DNA of 64,000 nucleotides from CAWDPQ01 sp049642465 (lineage in GTDB: Bacteria; Acidobacteriota; Vicinamibacteria; Vicinamibacterales; 2-12-FULL-66-21). A model generated the notes under the pieces. The model did not search any database and was not told the DNA's origin. It was given only the letters and a program-made list of their open reading frames with translations. Location of the stretch: assembly GCA_049642465.1 (NCBI GenBank), contig JBAROV010000224.1, positions 62,001 through 126,000 on the forward strand, given 5' to 3'. Made by a program: the position numbers and the translations under genes. This document shows, piece after piece, positions 1 through 8,216 of this stretch (within the stretch, counting starts at the first letter, position 1; each line of letters starts with the position of its first letter).

Positions 1-534
1 AGCTCACTGGCCTTTGAAGTTAATGATTTCAACTTCGCGACATTCGGTGGCGAGTGGCTGTTCGACGTCGGCGACTATCTCGAAGCCGGTGTCGGCGTCG
101 GCCTCTACCAGCGGACCGTGCCGAGCGTGTACCGCAGTGTTACGCATTCGGATGGCAGCGAGATCGAGCAGGATCTCAAGCTTCGCATTATTCCCGTCGC
201 TGCGACCGTACGGTTCCTGCCGCTCGGGCGCACGTCCGTGCAGCCATACGTGGGCGCAGGGATTGGCTGGTTCAACTGGCGTTACAGCGAGACCGGAGAG
301 TTTGTCGATTTTCGCGACGATTCGATCTTCCCCGCACGTTACATCGCCAGCGGCAGCACTGCTGGTCCGGTGGTGCTCGGTGGAATCCGCTTCCCAGTGT
401 CTGACGTCTGGCTCGTGGGCGGCGAACTGCGGTATCAGAAAGCAGAGGGAAACATCGACACCGAGGGCTTCCTCGGCGACAAGATCGATCTGGGCGGCTG
501 GACGACGAGCTTCACGCTGCACCTGCGGTTTTAA
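1..534 (+). CDS. Outer-membrane beta-barrel protein, C-terminal part (5' end outside window)
   Basis: The frame is open from base 1, so about 177 C-terminal residues of a longer protein are present. The sequence alternates amphipathic strands with short turns (YLEAGVGVGLYQ, VQPYVGAGIGWFNW, WLVGGELRYQ). It ends in LHLRF, a terminal aromatic residue typical of barrels inserted by the BAM complex. The product is expected in the outer membrane; its ligand or role cannot be read. The stop codon lies at the first base of a long palindrome that separates it from the convergent gene. Confidence 0.7.
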   Translation, partial: SSLAFEVNDFNFATFGGEWLFDVGDYLEAGVGVGLYQRTVPSVYRSVTHSDGSEIEQDLKLRIIPVAATVRFLPLGRTSVQPYVGAGIGWFNWRYSETGEFVDFRDDSIFPARYIASGSTAGPVVLGGIRFPVSDVWLVGGELRYQKAEGNIDTEGFLGDKIDLGGWTTSFTLHLRF

Positions 535-706
535 CAGGAGTTCAAGAGTTCAGGAAAAAATAGACAGGAGATAAAGAGGTCAGGAGATGTCCGCGCCCGA
601 CCCGGTCCGCGTGCTGGCAGCATCGAACGCGGGCCGGGTCGCGCGCGGACTTTCTCTTGATCTCCTTATCTCCTGTCTGATTTCTCCTGAACTCTTGAAC
701 TCCTGT
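534..706. repeat. 173-bp imperfect palindrome between convergent genes
   Basis: Bases 534-555 are a perfect inverted copy of 685-706 (22 bp). The match continues with mismatches inward, and 589-612 pairs with about 629-650 (GTCCGCGC...GACCCGG). The apex is near 613-628. It holds the stop of the plus-strand barrel gene and the last codons of the minus-strand gene. A bidirectional terminator or a mobile palindromic element are both possible. Confidence 0.75.
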
Positions 707-2138
707 AAAGCGCGGCGCCGCCACCCTCGGCGACGCGTTCGAACCCTTCGAGATAACCGGGGTTGCGCTTCCACGCCCGGTACAGCGCGTCTCCACCTTC
801 CGCACTCTCTTCGATCACGACCCAGTTGACGTAGCCCTTGGGCCCGAGCACCGCATACCGCCACGCTTCGCCGTTGCCTTCGTGAAGAATGCTGTGAATA
901 GGGAATCCGGCGCGTCCGAGTTCCTGCATGTAGTGGGCGAGCGAACCCATGCTGATCATGATCGGTCCGTCGCCCTTGTAGTGCTCCAGCAAGTACCGGG
1001 TGATAGCGCGGCGCCCTTCAATGTTCGGGGCGTCACGTTGCGATTCGATGACGAGTACCGCCTGGCGATCCACGGGTGACGTCTGCCACGTCACCAGAAT
1101 CACCACAAGAGCCGCGCCAATCCATCTGACCGGCCGCCAGAGCAATGCGACCCCGGCGCCGCCGAGCGCAGCGGAGGCGGCAACGAGCGTCAGCCCGTAC
1201 CGGATTCGAACAGGATGACCTTGCAGGTACGCGTACCACGGGAGTGCACCGGCGGCGACGATCGAGAAGAGCAATGCAAGCGTGGCGCGCCGACGGGATG
1301 CGAACAATGCGACGGCAACCAACGCTGCACCGATGTACCCACACCGAACGAGCCAGCTGTTTGAAAGCTTGTGAACAGACTCTCGCACCTGATCCCACGC
1401 CAGCCACGGGTGACCGAGGGCCGCGTTTTCAGGGACGAAGAAATCGCGCGGGATGAACCAGTAGCCGATCGTCCATCGACTGTTCAGGGTAAACAGGACG
1501 ATCGCGATGATTGGCAGGGTCGCGAGTTGGATCGACGCCCGCAGGGCGCGGGATGGAGGTTCGCCCCGGCGGAGCAGAATGCACGTGGTCAGGCCGATGG
1601 CTGCGGCTCCGATAATCCACCCTTCGTACCGCGTCATGCACATGGCGGACAACGCCAGGCCGGGCGCGGTCGGCCACTCGCCGATCCCGCGGTCGATCCA
1701 TGCTGCAAGCAACGCCAGCGTCAGGAACGCCGTCGCAAACAGCAATGGCTCGGTCATTGGCGTGCTTTGGATGTAGAGCAGGTTCGGATTGGTGATGAAG
1801 AGCGCCGCACCGGCCGCACCGCCGGCAATGGATCCCGTGGAAATCAGAATGACCCGCGCGATGGCCCAAGCGGTAAGTCCGGTGCTCGCGACCGACAGCG
1901 CCACACCGGACGCACCGGACCGATACCACGCGTCGACTTGCACGGGAATCATGTTGAGCACGTGAGGCAGCGGCAGCCAGACGGCCCCGATTTGCTGCCA
2001 GCCTGGCGTCAGGCTGTCGAGGATTCGCCGTGCTACGACGAGGTGGGCGCGCGCGTCAAAATGGCTGAGGGTCAGGCCCGACTGAGCGTAAAACACTGCG
2101 GCGGCGGTGCCTGCCACAAGGGCCGCACCGCCGATCAC
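666..2138 (-). CDS. GT-C-like multi-membrane glycosyltransferase
   Basis: This 490-residue protein has about ten hydrophobic helices. An acidic site in the first extracytoplasmic loop (HFDARAHL, near residues 26-33) resembles lipid-linked-sugar transferases of the PMT/ArnT fold (GT39-like). It would move a sugar from a polyprenyl carrier at the periplasmic face; the substrate is unknown. The start is taken as the GTG 30 bases after the stop of the upstream GT39-like gene, so the two are probably co-transcribed. The last residues (VQEKSDRR) are encoded by the palindrome at 534-706, so the native C-terminus may have been replaced. Confidence 0.6.
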   Translation of the reverse strand: MIGGAALVAGTAAAVFYAQSGLTLSHFDARAHLVVARRILDSLTPGWQQIGAVWLPLPHVLNMIPVQVDAWYRSGASGVALSVASTGLTAWAIARVILISTGSIAGGAAGAALFITNPNLLYIQSTPMTEPLLFATAFLTLALLAAWIDRGIGEWPTAPGLALSAMCMTRYEGWIIGAAAIGLTTCILLRRGEPPSRALRASIQLATLPIIAIVLFTLNSRWTIGYWFIPRDFFVPENAALGHPWLAWDQVRESVHKLSNSWLVRCGYIGAALVAVALFASRRRATLALLFSIVAAGALPWYAYLQGHPVRIRYGLTLVAASAALGGAGVALLWRPVRWIGAALVVILVTWQTSPVDRQAVLVIESQRDAPNIEGRRAITRYLLEHYKGDGPIMISMGSLAHYMQELGRAGFPIHSILHEGNGEAWRYAVLGPKGYVNWVVIEESAEGGDALYRAWKRNPGYLEGFERVAEGGGAALYRSSRVQEKSDRR

Positions 2139-2167
2139 GACCGGCGACCGAAACGGTTTGACTGGCT

Positions 2168-3766
2168 TCAGCGCGTCGCCTCTGAGGGGAGTTGCACGAG
2201 GAGCAACCGTTCGCCGGGACCCCTTCCCAGCTCAGTTCTGGTCGCGCCGATCTCATCGAGTTTGCGAAGCAGCCAGCCGGAACCCCCCTCGTGCACGCGA
2301 AATTCGCGGTGTCCGGCAACGAAGCTGTCGTACGGCTCGATTGGCACGGCCGTCCATCGGTGCAGCGCCAGATATCCTCGGTCGATTGTGTCTGATGCCA
2401 TCAGACGCCTGGCGTTCTCCACGTCTGCAAGGTACCGAAGCCGTCCTTTGAGTGAATTCGGCGTGTAGTACCAATGCTGCAGAAACTGCAGGCTGCTCGA
2501 GCTGACCACGGCAGGACCGGTGGTTACCGCGCTCTGGAGGAGTGGCTTGCTGAGAAACGGGTCGACAAACACCGGACGGGACTGGAGCGAAGGACCTACC
2601 GACCGAGCGAAGCCATACAGCAGGACCCCGCACAACAGGAGTTCGGCGCTGCCTCCGCGCGTGTGCCGCTGCCAGACGATGAGCGGCACAACGAGGCTCA
2701 GGCCCACGACGGCAGACATGGCGTAACGAGGGACGAACACTCCCGTCAGCATGAGGCCAAGCGCAACGCCGAAGATCGGGATCAGGAGCGCAACCAGCCC
2801 TGCGAACACCTCGTACGTGGGCACACTCCGGCCGCCCTGACGATATGCCTTGGATGCCCTGAGGAGCAGTGCGAGCGCGCCGATCGCAATGGCGGCGTAG
2901 CCGAAATCCCGCTCGAAAATGGGCGCGAACACGAACTGGTACGTGCCGCTGATGTTCGTTCCCGAGGCGCGAGACCAAAACGATGCGCTCTGCGTCCGGG
3001 CCGCGGCGGCAAGCGGATAGATGGGCACGATCGCCAGTGTCGCCCCGACGAAAGCGGCCAGCGCGCCGCGATCAATCCGTCGCGTTTGGAGCGAACGGAC
3101 ACATTCACCGGCCGCGATCGGCACGAAGATCAAAATCCCGTAGTAATGGTTCCAGACGCTGCCGGCCAGCGATACAGCCAGGAGAGGCAAATGGATGTTC
3201 CGCTTGCGCCCTCGCGCCGCTTCGCTCCACGCGTACAGCGCGAGCGCAAAGAGTCCAACCATCAGTCCGTAACCGCGTGCTTCGTACGAATAGCGATACG
3301 CTGCCGTGAAGCACGGAAGCAGGGCGCCAGACAACGCGGTCACGGTGTTGGCTCGCGACTTGAGCAGGTGGAACACCACCAGCGTCATCGTCATGTAGCC
3401 GAGCAGCGGCGGGACCCGAGTGCTGATGTGCCCGACGCCCAACACGCCGTGAACGCCTCTGGTCAACCAGGTATTGAGCGGAGGGCTGAGATCGAAACCG
3501 TCGACTGCGGCCCTCCACATCGTTCCGAGGCTCGGCAGTCCCGCGTGGAGGATGGTGTAAATCTCGTCGTGCCAGAACGGCTTCGCGCGCGCTCGAATCA
3601 GCAAGCTTGCCAGGCAGACCGACGCGAACACGGCGAACACGAACCAGCTATACCGCTCCAGCACTCGATCGACGGCCGTCTGGCCAGTTGTTCTCGTACC
3701 TCCGCCTTCGCCGCGTTGCGGCTTCGGCGGGACTGGTCCGTCGTCGCCATCCTCTACTGTGGTCAC
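2168..3766 (-). CDS. GT39-like membrane glycosyltransferase
   Basis: This is a 532-residue integral membrane protein. After a charged N-terminus and first helix it carries WHDEIYTI near residue 75, the acidic DE pair seen in the first periplasmic loop of PMT/ArnT-type enzymes. A second loop has SPPLNTWL. The long hydrophobic middle is followed by a soluble C-terminal stretch of about 130 residues. It likely transfers a sugar from a polyprenyl phosphate donor at the periplasmic face. It is first in a two-gene minus-strand unit and diverges from the VTT/DedA gene across 133 bases. Confidence 0.6.
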   Translation of the reverse strand: MTTVEDGDDGPVPPKPQRGEGGGTRTTGQTAVDRVLERYSWFVFAVFASVCLASLLIRARAKPFWHDEIYTILHAGLPSLGTMWRAAVDGFDLSPPLNTWLTRGVHGVLGVGHISTRVPPLLGYMTMTLVVFHLLKSRANTVTALSGALLPCFTAAYRYSYEARGYGLMVGLFALALYAWSEAARGRKRNIHLPLLAVSLAGSVWNHYYGILIFVPIAAGECVRSLQTRRIDRGALAAFVGATLAIVPIYPLAAAARTQSASFWSRASGTNISGTYQFVFAPIFERDFGYAAIAIGALALLLRASKAYRQGGRSVPTYEVFAGLVALLIPIFGVALGLMLTGVFVPRYAMSAVVGLSLVVPLIVWQRHTRGGSAELLLCGVLLYGFARSVGPSLQSRPVFVDPFLSKPLLQSAVTTGPAVVSSSSLQFLQHWYYTPNSLKGRLRYLADVENARRLMASDTIDRGYLALHRWTAVPIEPYDSFVAGHREFRVHEGGSGWLLRKLDEIGATRTELGRGPGERLLLVQLPSEATR

Positions 3767-3899
3767 GTAGAAGTGGCTAGTCTACACTCAGTAAGTGGCA
3801 CGTATTGGGCTGAATCGGTAGCGCCCGTCGTCAGGTCGAGTGCGAATTCCGGCCGCGACAACGGAGCGGGCCGCTTAATCAGGAGACATTCTCAACTAG

Positions 3900-4496
3900 A
3901 TGCATCGACTCCTCAGTTGGGTGCAGGGGTTTGCAGTTTCTCTCGGCGGTCCCGGCCTCTTCCTCATCGCATTTCTGGATTCATCGTTCCTGTCGTTTCC
4001 GGAAGTCTGCGACCTGCTGATCGTTTTGCTCACCGTCCAGCACAAGGCGCGCATGCCGTTCTATGCGTTGATGTGCACGCTTGGTTCGGTGGCAGGGTGC
4101 CTGGCGCTCTATTCCGTGGGCCGGCGTGGAGGCGAGGCGTTTCTCAAACGTCGCTTCAAGGCGGGGAACGTCGAACGTGCGATGGAGCTGTTTCGACGGC
4201 ACGGTCTGCTGGCCGTGATTGTCCCCTCGTTGCTTCCCCCTCCGATGCCATTCAAGATCTTTGTTCTGGCGGCTGGCGTCGCGCGAGTGAGGTTGATCGA
4301 CTTCATGTTCGCGGTGCTCATCGGTCGCGGGCTTCGATACTTCGGTGAAGGGTTGCTGGCGGTCTGGTATGGGGAACAGGCGATTGCATTCTTACGCGAT
4401 AACGCCCGCATGGCTGGGTTCGCGCTCGCGATCGTCATCGCCGTTGGCGCAGCCGGCTGGTTCTGGTGGAAGAGCCGGCGCAAGTCTTCCGCTTGA
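3900..4496 (+). CDS. VTT/DedA family membrane protein
   Basis: The 198-residue protein has the DedA/SNARE-associated (VTT) layout: an N-terminal re-entrant region (LFLIAFLDSSFLSFPE), a middle GRRGGEAFLKRR and the family-type PSLLPPPMPFKIFVLAAG segment, then a last helix ending in a basic tail. DedA-family proteins are linked to recycling of undecaprenyl phosphate and other lipids across the inner membrane, which would fit this glycan region. An AGGAG lies about 13 bases before the ATG. No operon partner lies directly upstream. Confidence 0.75.
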   Translation: MHRLLSWVQGFAVSLGGPGLFLIAFLDSSFLSFPEVCDLLIVLLTVQHKARMPFYALMCTLGSVAGCLALYSVGRRGGEAFLKRRFKAGNVERAMELFRRHGLLAVIVPSLLPPPMPFKIFVLAAGVARVRLIDFMFAVLIGRGLRYFGEGLLAVWYGEQAIAFLRDNARMAGFALAIVIAVGAAGWFWWKSRRKSSA

Positions 4497-4552
4497 AAGA
4501 GCCTCCGGCGCTGGGACTCTCGCAGCTCCGCCTTTTTGGGCGCAAGATCACT

Positions 4553-4558
4553 TATAAT
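4553..4558 (+). promoter_or_regulatory. Putative -10 box (TATAAT) for the GT2 gene
   Basis: A perfect TATAAT sits 15 bases before the ATG at 4573. No good -35 is visible. Transcription would start about 7 bases before the ATG, with no Shine-Dalgarno between, implying a nearly leaderless mRNA. Confidence 0.35.
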
Positions 4559-4572
4559 CAAGCACTTACCTG

Positions 4573-5577
4573 ATGAACCCAGAGGTCTCCGTCGTCATCC
4601 CGATGCGCAACGAGGCGCCAAACGTCGAAGAGCTGCATCGGGAATTGACGATGACCCTTCAACGCTTCGGACGCCCGTACGAAATCATCGCGATTGACGA
4701 CGGGAGCGTGGACGACACCTTCGAGCAGCTCGCGAGGCTGCAAGCCGTCGATCACCATCTCAGAGTCATCCGTTTTCGCCGCAACTTTGGTCAGACCGCA
4801 GGCTTCTCAGCCGGCTTCGCGCACTCTCGCGGCCGGTTCATTGTGACTTCCGATGGGGATCTGCAAAACGATCCGGCGGATATCCCGGCCATGATCGAGT
4901 TGGCCGAGCGCACCGGCGCGGACATCGTTGCCGGGTGGAGGAGAAACCGAAAGGACGCGTTTCTCAATCGCCGGCTGCCGTCGATCATTGCGAATTGGAT
5001 CATTTCTCACTCGACCGGCGTGAAGTTGCACGACTACGGCTGTTCGTTGAAAGTGTTTCGTGCCGAGATCATCAAGCCGTTGAAGCTGTACGGCGAGATG
5101 CACCGTTTTCTGCCGGCGATCGCCAGTGAGTTCGGCGTTCGCATTGTCGAACAGCCAGTCAATCATCGACCCCGATCGCGCGGCCGCTCGAATTACGGAA
5201 TCTCCCGTACGGTTCGGGTCATCCTGGATCTGCTGACGGTGAAATTCCTTATCAGCTATTCGACACGGCCGCTGCAGATCTTCGGCCTTCTCGGCTTGGG
5301 AATGGGGCTGCTCGGTGCCATCATCTGTGGGTATGTCGCGTACATGCGCTTGTTTGGTTTTCAATCAGCGGACAGGCCGATCCTTCAGCTCGGCATCCTG
5401 CTCGTCTTTACCGGCGTGCAGTTGTTGACGATGGGGTTGCTGGCGGAGATGCTGGCGCGCACCTACCACGAGTCACAGGGAAAGCCGATCTACGCGATTC
5501 GCGAGATATGCCAAAGCGCGCCTCGCGAGCTGGAGGGAGACGACGATACCCGTGTCAGCCTCGAGCGGTTCATCTGA
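4573..5577 (+). CDS. Family 2 glycosyltransferase (polyprenyl-phosphate sugar transferase type)
   Basis: The 334-residue protein has a GT-A domain at residues 1-230. It shows VSVVIPMRNEAPNV at the start, IDDGSVDDT for the nucleotide-sugar site, and SDGDLQNDP as the metal-binding acidic motif. Two C-terminal hydrophobic helices (about 235-265 and 270-300) give the DPM1/ArnC/GtrB architecture. It should transfer a sugar from a nucleotide donor to undecaprenyl phosphate on the cytoplasmic face, supplying the GT-C enzymes of this region. Its 3' end overlaps the acyltransferase gene by 26 bases. Confidence 0.85.
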   Translation: MNPEVSVVIPMRNEAPNVEELHRELTMTLQRFGRPYEIIAIDDGSVDDTFEQLARLQAVDHHLRVIRFRRNFGQTAGFSAGFAHSRGRFIVTSDGDLQNDPADIPAMIELAERTGADIVAGWRRNRKDAFLNRRLPSIIANWIISHSTGVKLHDYGCSLKVFRAEIIKPLKLYGEMHRFLPAIASEFGVRIVEQPVNHRPRSRGRSNYGISRTVRVILDLLTVKFLISYSTRPLQIFGLLGLGMGLLGAIICGYVAYMRLFGFQSADRPILQLGILLVFTGVQLLTMGLLAEMLARTYHESQGKPIYAIREICQSAPRELEGDDDTRVSLERFI

Positions 5578-6337
5578 ACCGCGGGTCGCCGATCCCCGCA
5601 TCACCGACATTCAGAAAGAGTTCGGCGCGAACCGCTCGCGTCGGGAGCGTTACGCCGATCTCGTCGTCGGACGCGACGGATGGGGTCCGCTGCTGGCGTA
5701 TGAGCTGATTGTCCTCGTCTCCAGCTGGATCCCGGGAGCACTGGGCCTGTTTCTCCGCAGCAAGCTCTATCCGCTGATTCTGGGACGAGTCGGTGAGAAC
5801 GTCGCGTTCGGCGCGAACATCGTCCTGCGTCATCCGCACAAAATCGACATCGGGAACAACGTGGTCATCGACGACAACTGCTGTCTGGATGCGAAGGGAA
5901 GCACCAATCGCGGAATCACTCTCGCCGACGGTGTGTTCCTCGGGCGTAACACGATTCTGAGTTGCAAGAACGGGAACATCGACCTCGGCGAGGAAGCCAA
6001 CATTGGCTTCAACGTGGAAATCTTCTCTGCTGCCGAGGTACGGGTCGGGGCTCGGACGCTCGTTGCCGCATACACCTATCTCGTCGGGGGGGACCATTTG
6101 TTCGATCGTGTAGATATTCCGGTGCTTCACCAGGGGCGCACCGCGCGGGGCATTGACGTCGGTGACAACGTGTGGCTTGGGGCACACGTCGTCGTCACTG
6201 ACGGGTCACGGATCGGACGCGATGCCGTGATTGGTGCCGGTGCAGTCGTGATCGGTGACGTGCCCGAGTTTCACATTGCGGCTGGCGTTCCGGCGCGGAT
6301 CGTCCGCGACCGGCGCGCGGCCGGTCCGGCCAACTGA
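5552..6337 (+). CDS. Left-handed beta-helix acyltransferase
   Basis: The 261-residue protein has many hexapeptide repeats between residues 70 and 245 (for example IDIGNNVVIDDN, GDNVWLGAHVVV, IGAGAVV), the fold of sugar O- or N-acetyltransferases. It probably acylates a sugar of the surface glycan with an acyl-CoA donor in the cytoplasm. The chosen start is the GTG at 5552 inside the end of the GT2 gene. Coupling to asnB downstream (one base between stop and next ATG) suggests one operon. Confidence 0.75.
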   Translation: MSASSGSSEPRVADPRITDIQKEFGANRSRRERYADLVVGRDGWGPLLAYELIVLVSSWIPGALGLFLRSKLYPLILGRVGENVAFGANIVLRHPHKIDIGNNVVIDDNCCLDAKGSTNRGITLADGVFLGRNTILSCKNGNIDLGEEANIGFNVEIFSAAEVRVGARTLVAAYTYLVGGDHLFDRVDIPVLHQGRTARGIDVGDNVWLGAHVVVTDGSRIGRDAVIGAGAVVIGDVPEFHIAAGVPARIVRDRRAAGPAN

Positions 6338-6338
6338 C

Positions 6339-8216
6339 ATGTGCGGCATTGTCGGCATCGTCGAACGCGATCTCGAGCGTCCAATCCCGCCGGGCGACAT
6401 GGAACAGATGGTCCGAACGCTGCACCATCGAGGGCCGGACGACGAGGGAACCGTCGTTCTACCCGGTGTGGGCCTCGCGATGCGACGACTGGCGATCGTC
6501 GATCTGGCAGGAGGTCAACAGCCGTTCTCAAACGAAGACGGATCGATACAACTCGTCGCCAATGGCGAAATCTACAACTTCGAAGTCGTCAAACAGGAAT
6601 TGATGGCACGCGGACATCGGTTCCGCTCGCGCGCGGATGTCGAAGTTCTGGTGCACGCGTACGAAGAGTACGGCGAGGAGTTTCTGGCGCGGATTCGCGG
6701 CATGTTCGCGCTCGCGCTGTGGGACGGACGCCGCCGGCTGTTGCTCGCCGCGCGCGACAGAGCTGGCGAAAAGCCGCTCTACTACACGCTGACCGCGGCA
6801 GGTCTGCGCCTCGCGTCCGAAATAAAGGCGTTGCTGTCGCGGCCAGAGGTGAGCCGCGAGTATGACCTCGAAGCGCTGGACCAGTTCCTCACCTACGAAT
6901 ACGTGATCGCGCCACGGACGATGTTTCGAGGCATCAGTAAGCTGCCGCCAGCGCATTACCTCGTCTACCACGACGGCGAGATCAGCGTGAAACGGTACTG
7001 GGATGCAGCTGACGTGGAGGTCCGGCGCTGGACCGACGGCGATGCGATTGACGCGGTCCGCTCAACCCTGGCCAAGGCGGTCCGCAGCCAGATGATGGCC
7101 GATGTGCCGCTGGGCGTGTTTCTGTCGGGCGGGATCGACTCGAGCGCCGTTGCCCGGTTCATGACGCTTGACCGACCGGCGGCGGCGGTTCACAGCTTCA
7201 GCATGGGTTTCGGTGATGGCAGCTATAACGAGCTGCCGTACGCGAGGAAGATTGCCGCGCTGTGCGGGACGACGCATCACGAGGGTATGGTCACGCCGGA
7301 CGTCGCGAATCTATTCCATCGCCTGGTCGTTCACCTCGACGAGCCGTTCGCAGACGTTTCGTTGTTTCCGACGTTTCTCGTGTCGCAAATGGCGCAGGCA
7401 CGCGTCAAGGTCGTGTTGACGGGCGATGGCGGCGACGAGTTGTTTGCCGGCTACGACGCGTACGAGGCCCAGGCGCTCGCGGCGCGATGGTCAGGGGTGC
7501 TCCCGGATGTTGCGCTTCGTGCCGCGGATGCCGTCCTCGATCGCCTGCCGCCATCGGAGAAGAAGAAGGGCCTGGTGAACAAGGCGCGGCGCTTCGTTGA
7601 TGGTCTGGCCAATGCGCCGGAAGCGATCGCGCAATATCGATGGATGACGTTCCTCTCACCGGAGACGAAACAGTGTCTGTACACACGGCGCTTTCAAGAG
7701 GCGTTGGTATCTGCGGACGTGTATCGGCCGGTCCGTGAGGCGCTGTCACGAGCGCGGACGGACGACTTGCTGAACCGGCAGCTCTACGCGGATCTCTCGA
7801 TTTATTTGGCGGACGATATCCTGGTGAAGGTCGATCGCATGAGCATGGCGACGTCGCTTGAAACACGCGCCCCGTTCCTCGATACCGAAGTGATGGAGCT
7901 GGCGTTTTCCATGCCAGGCGATTTGAAGATCCGCGGTGGCGTACGGAAGTACGTGCTCAAACAGGCGCTGAAGGAGGTCCTCCCGACGGACATTCTCGAC
8001 CGTCGAAAGGAAGGCTTCAGCATTCCGATGAAAAACTGGCTTCGCCGCGAGCTGAAGCCGCTGATGCTGGAACTGCTGGCGCCCAGCCGCCTCGCCGCGC
8101 GGGGCCTCATCGAGCCCGCCGAAGTGACGCGCTTGATCGAGCAGCACTGCGCCGGCCACGCCAACCACGCGCACGTCCTCTTCGCCCTTATGGTGTTCGA
8201 GCGCTGGGCTGACTAA
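6339..8216 (+). CDS. asnB: Glutamine-hydrolysing asparagine synthase-type amidotransferase
   Basis: This 625-residue protein starts with MCGIVG, so Cys2 is the N-terminal nucleophile of the class II glutaminase; this fixes the ATG at 6339 rather than the longer open frame. The synthetase half has the ATP pyrophosphatase loop SGGIDSS near residues 262-268 and LTGDGGDELFAGYD near 360. AsnB homologues of this size occur in exopolysaccharide and exosortase (XrtA)-linked clusters and may amidate a sugar acid rather than make asparagine. The stop TAA lies inside the palindrome at 8215-8280 and overlaps the end of convergent glpD by 4 bases. Confidence 0.88.
   Translation: MCGIVGIVERDLERPIPPGDMEQMVRTLHHRGPDDEGTVVLPGVGLAMRRLAIVDLAGGQQPFSNEDGSIQLVANGEIYNFEVVKQELMARGHRFRSRADVEVLVHAYEEYGEEFLARIRGMFALALWDGRRRLLLAARDRAGEKPLYYTLTAAGLRLASEIKALLSRPEVSREYDLEALDQFLTYEYVIAPRTMFRGISKLPPAHYLVYHDGEISVKRYWDAADVEVRRWTDGDAIDAVRSTLAKAVRSQMMADVPLGVFLSGGIDSSAVARFMTLDRPAAAVHSFSMGFGDGSYNELPYARKIAALCGTTHHEGMVTPDVANLFHRLVVHLDEPFADVSLFPTFLVSQMAQARVKVVLTGDGGDELFAGYDAYEAQALAARWSGVLPDVALRAADAVLDRLPPSEKKKGLVNKARRFVDGLANAPEAIAQYRWMTFLSPETKQCLYTRRFQEALVSADVYRPVREALSRARTDDLLNRQLYADLSIYLADDILVKVDRMSMATSLETRAPFLDTEVMELAFSMPGDLKIRGGVRKYVLKQALKEVLPTDILDRRKEGFSIPMKNWLRRELKPLMLELLAPSRLAARGLIEPAEVTRLIEQHCAGHANHAHVLFALMVFERWAD

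Noticed and set aside
2474..4348. Long plus-strand open frame of 624 codons
   Set aside because: It is antisense to the GT39-like gene and its composition is that of a shadow of a GC-rich gene; no domain or start site.
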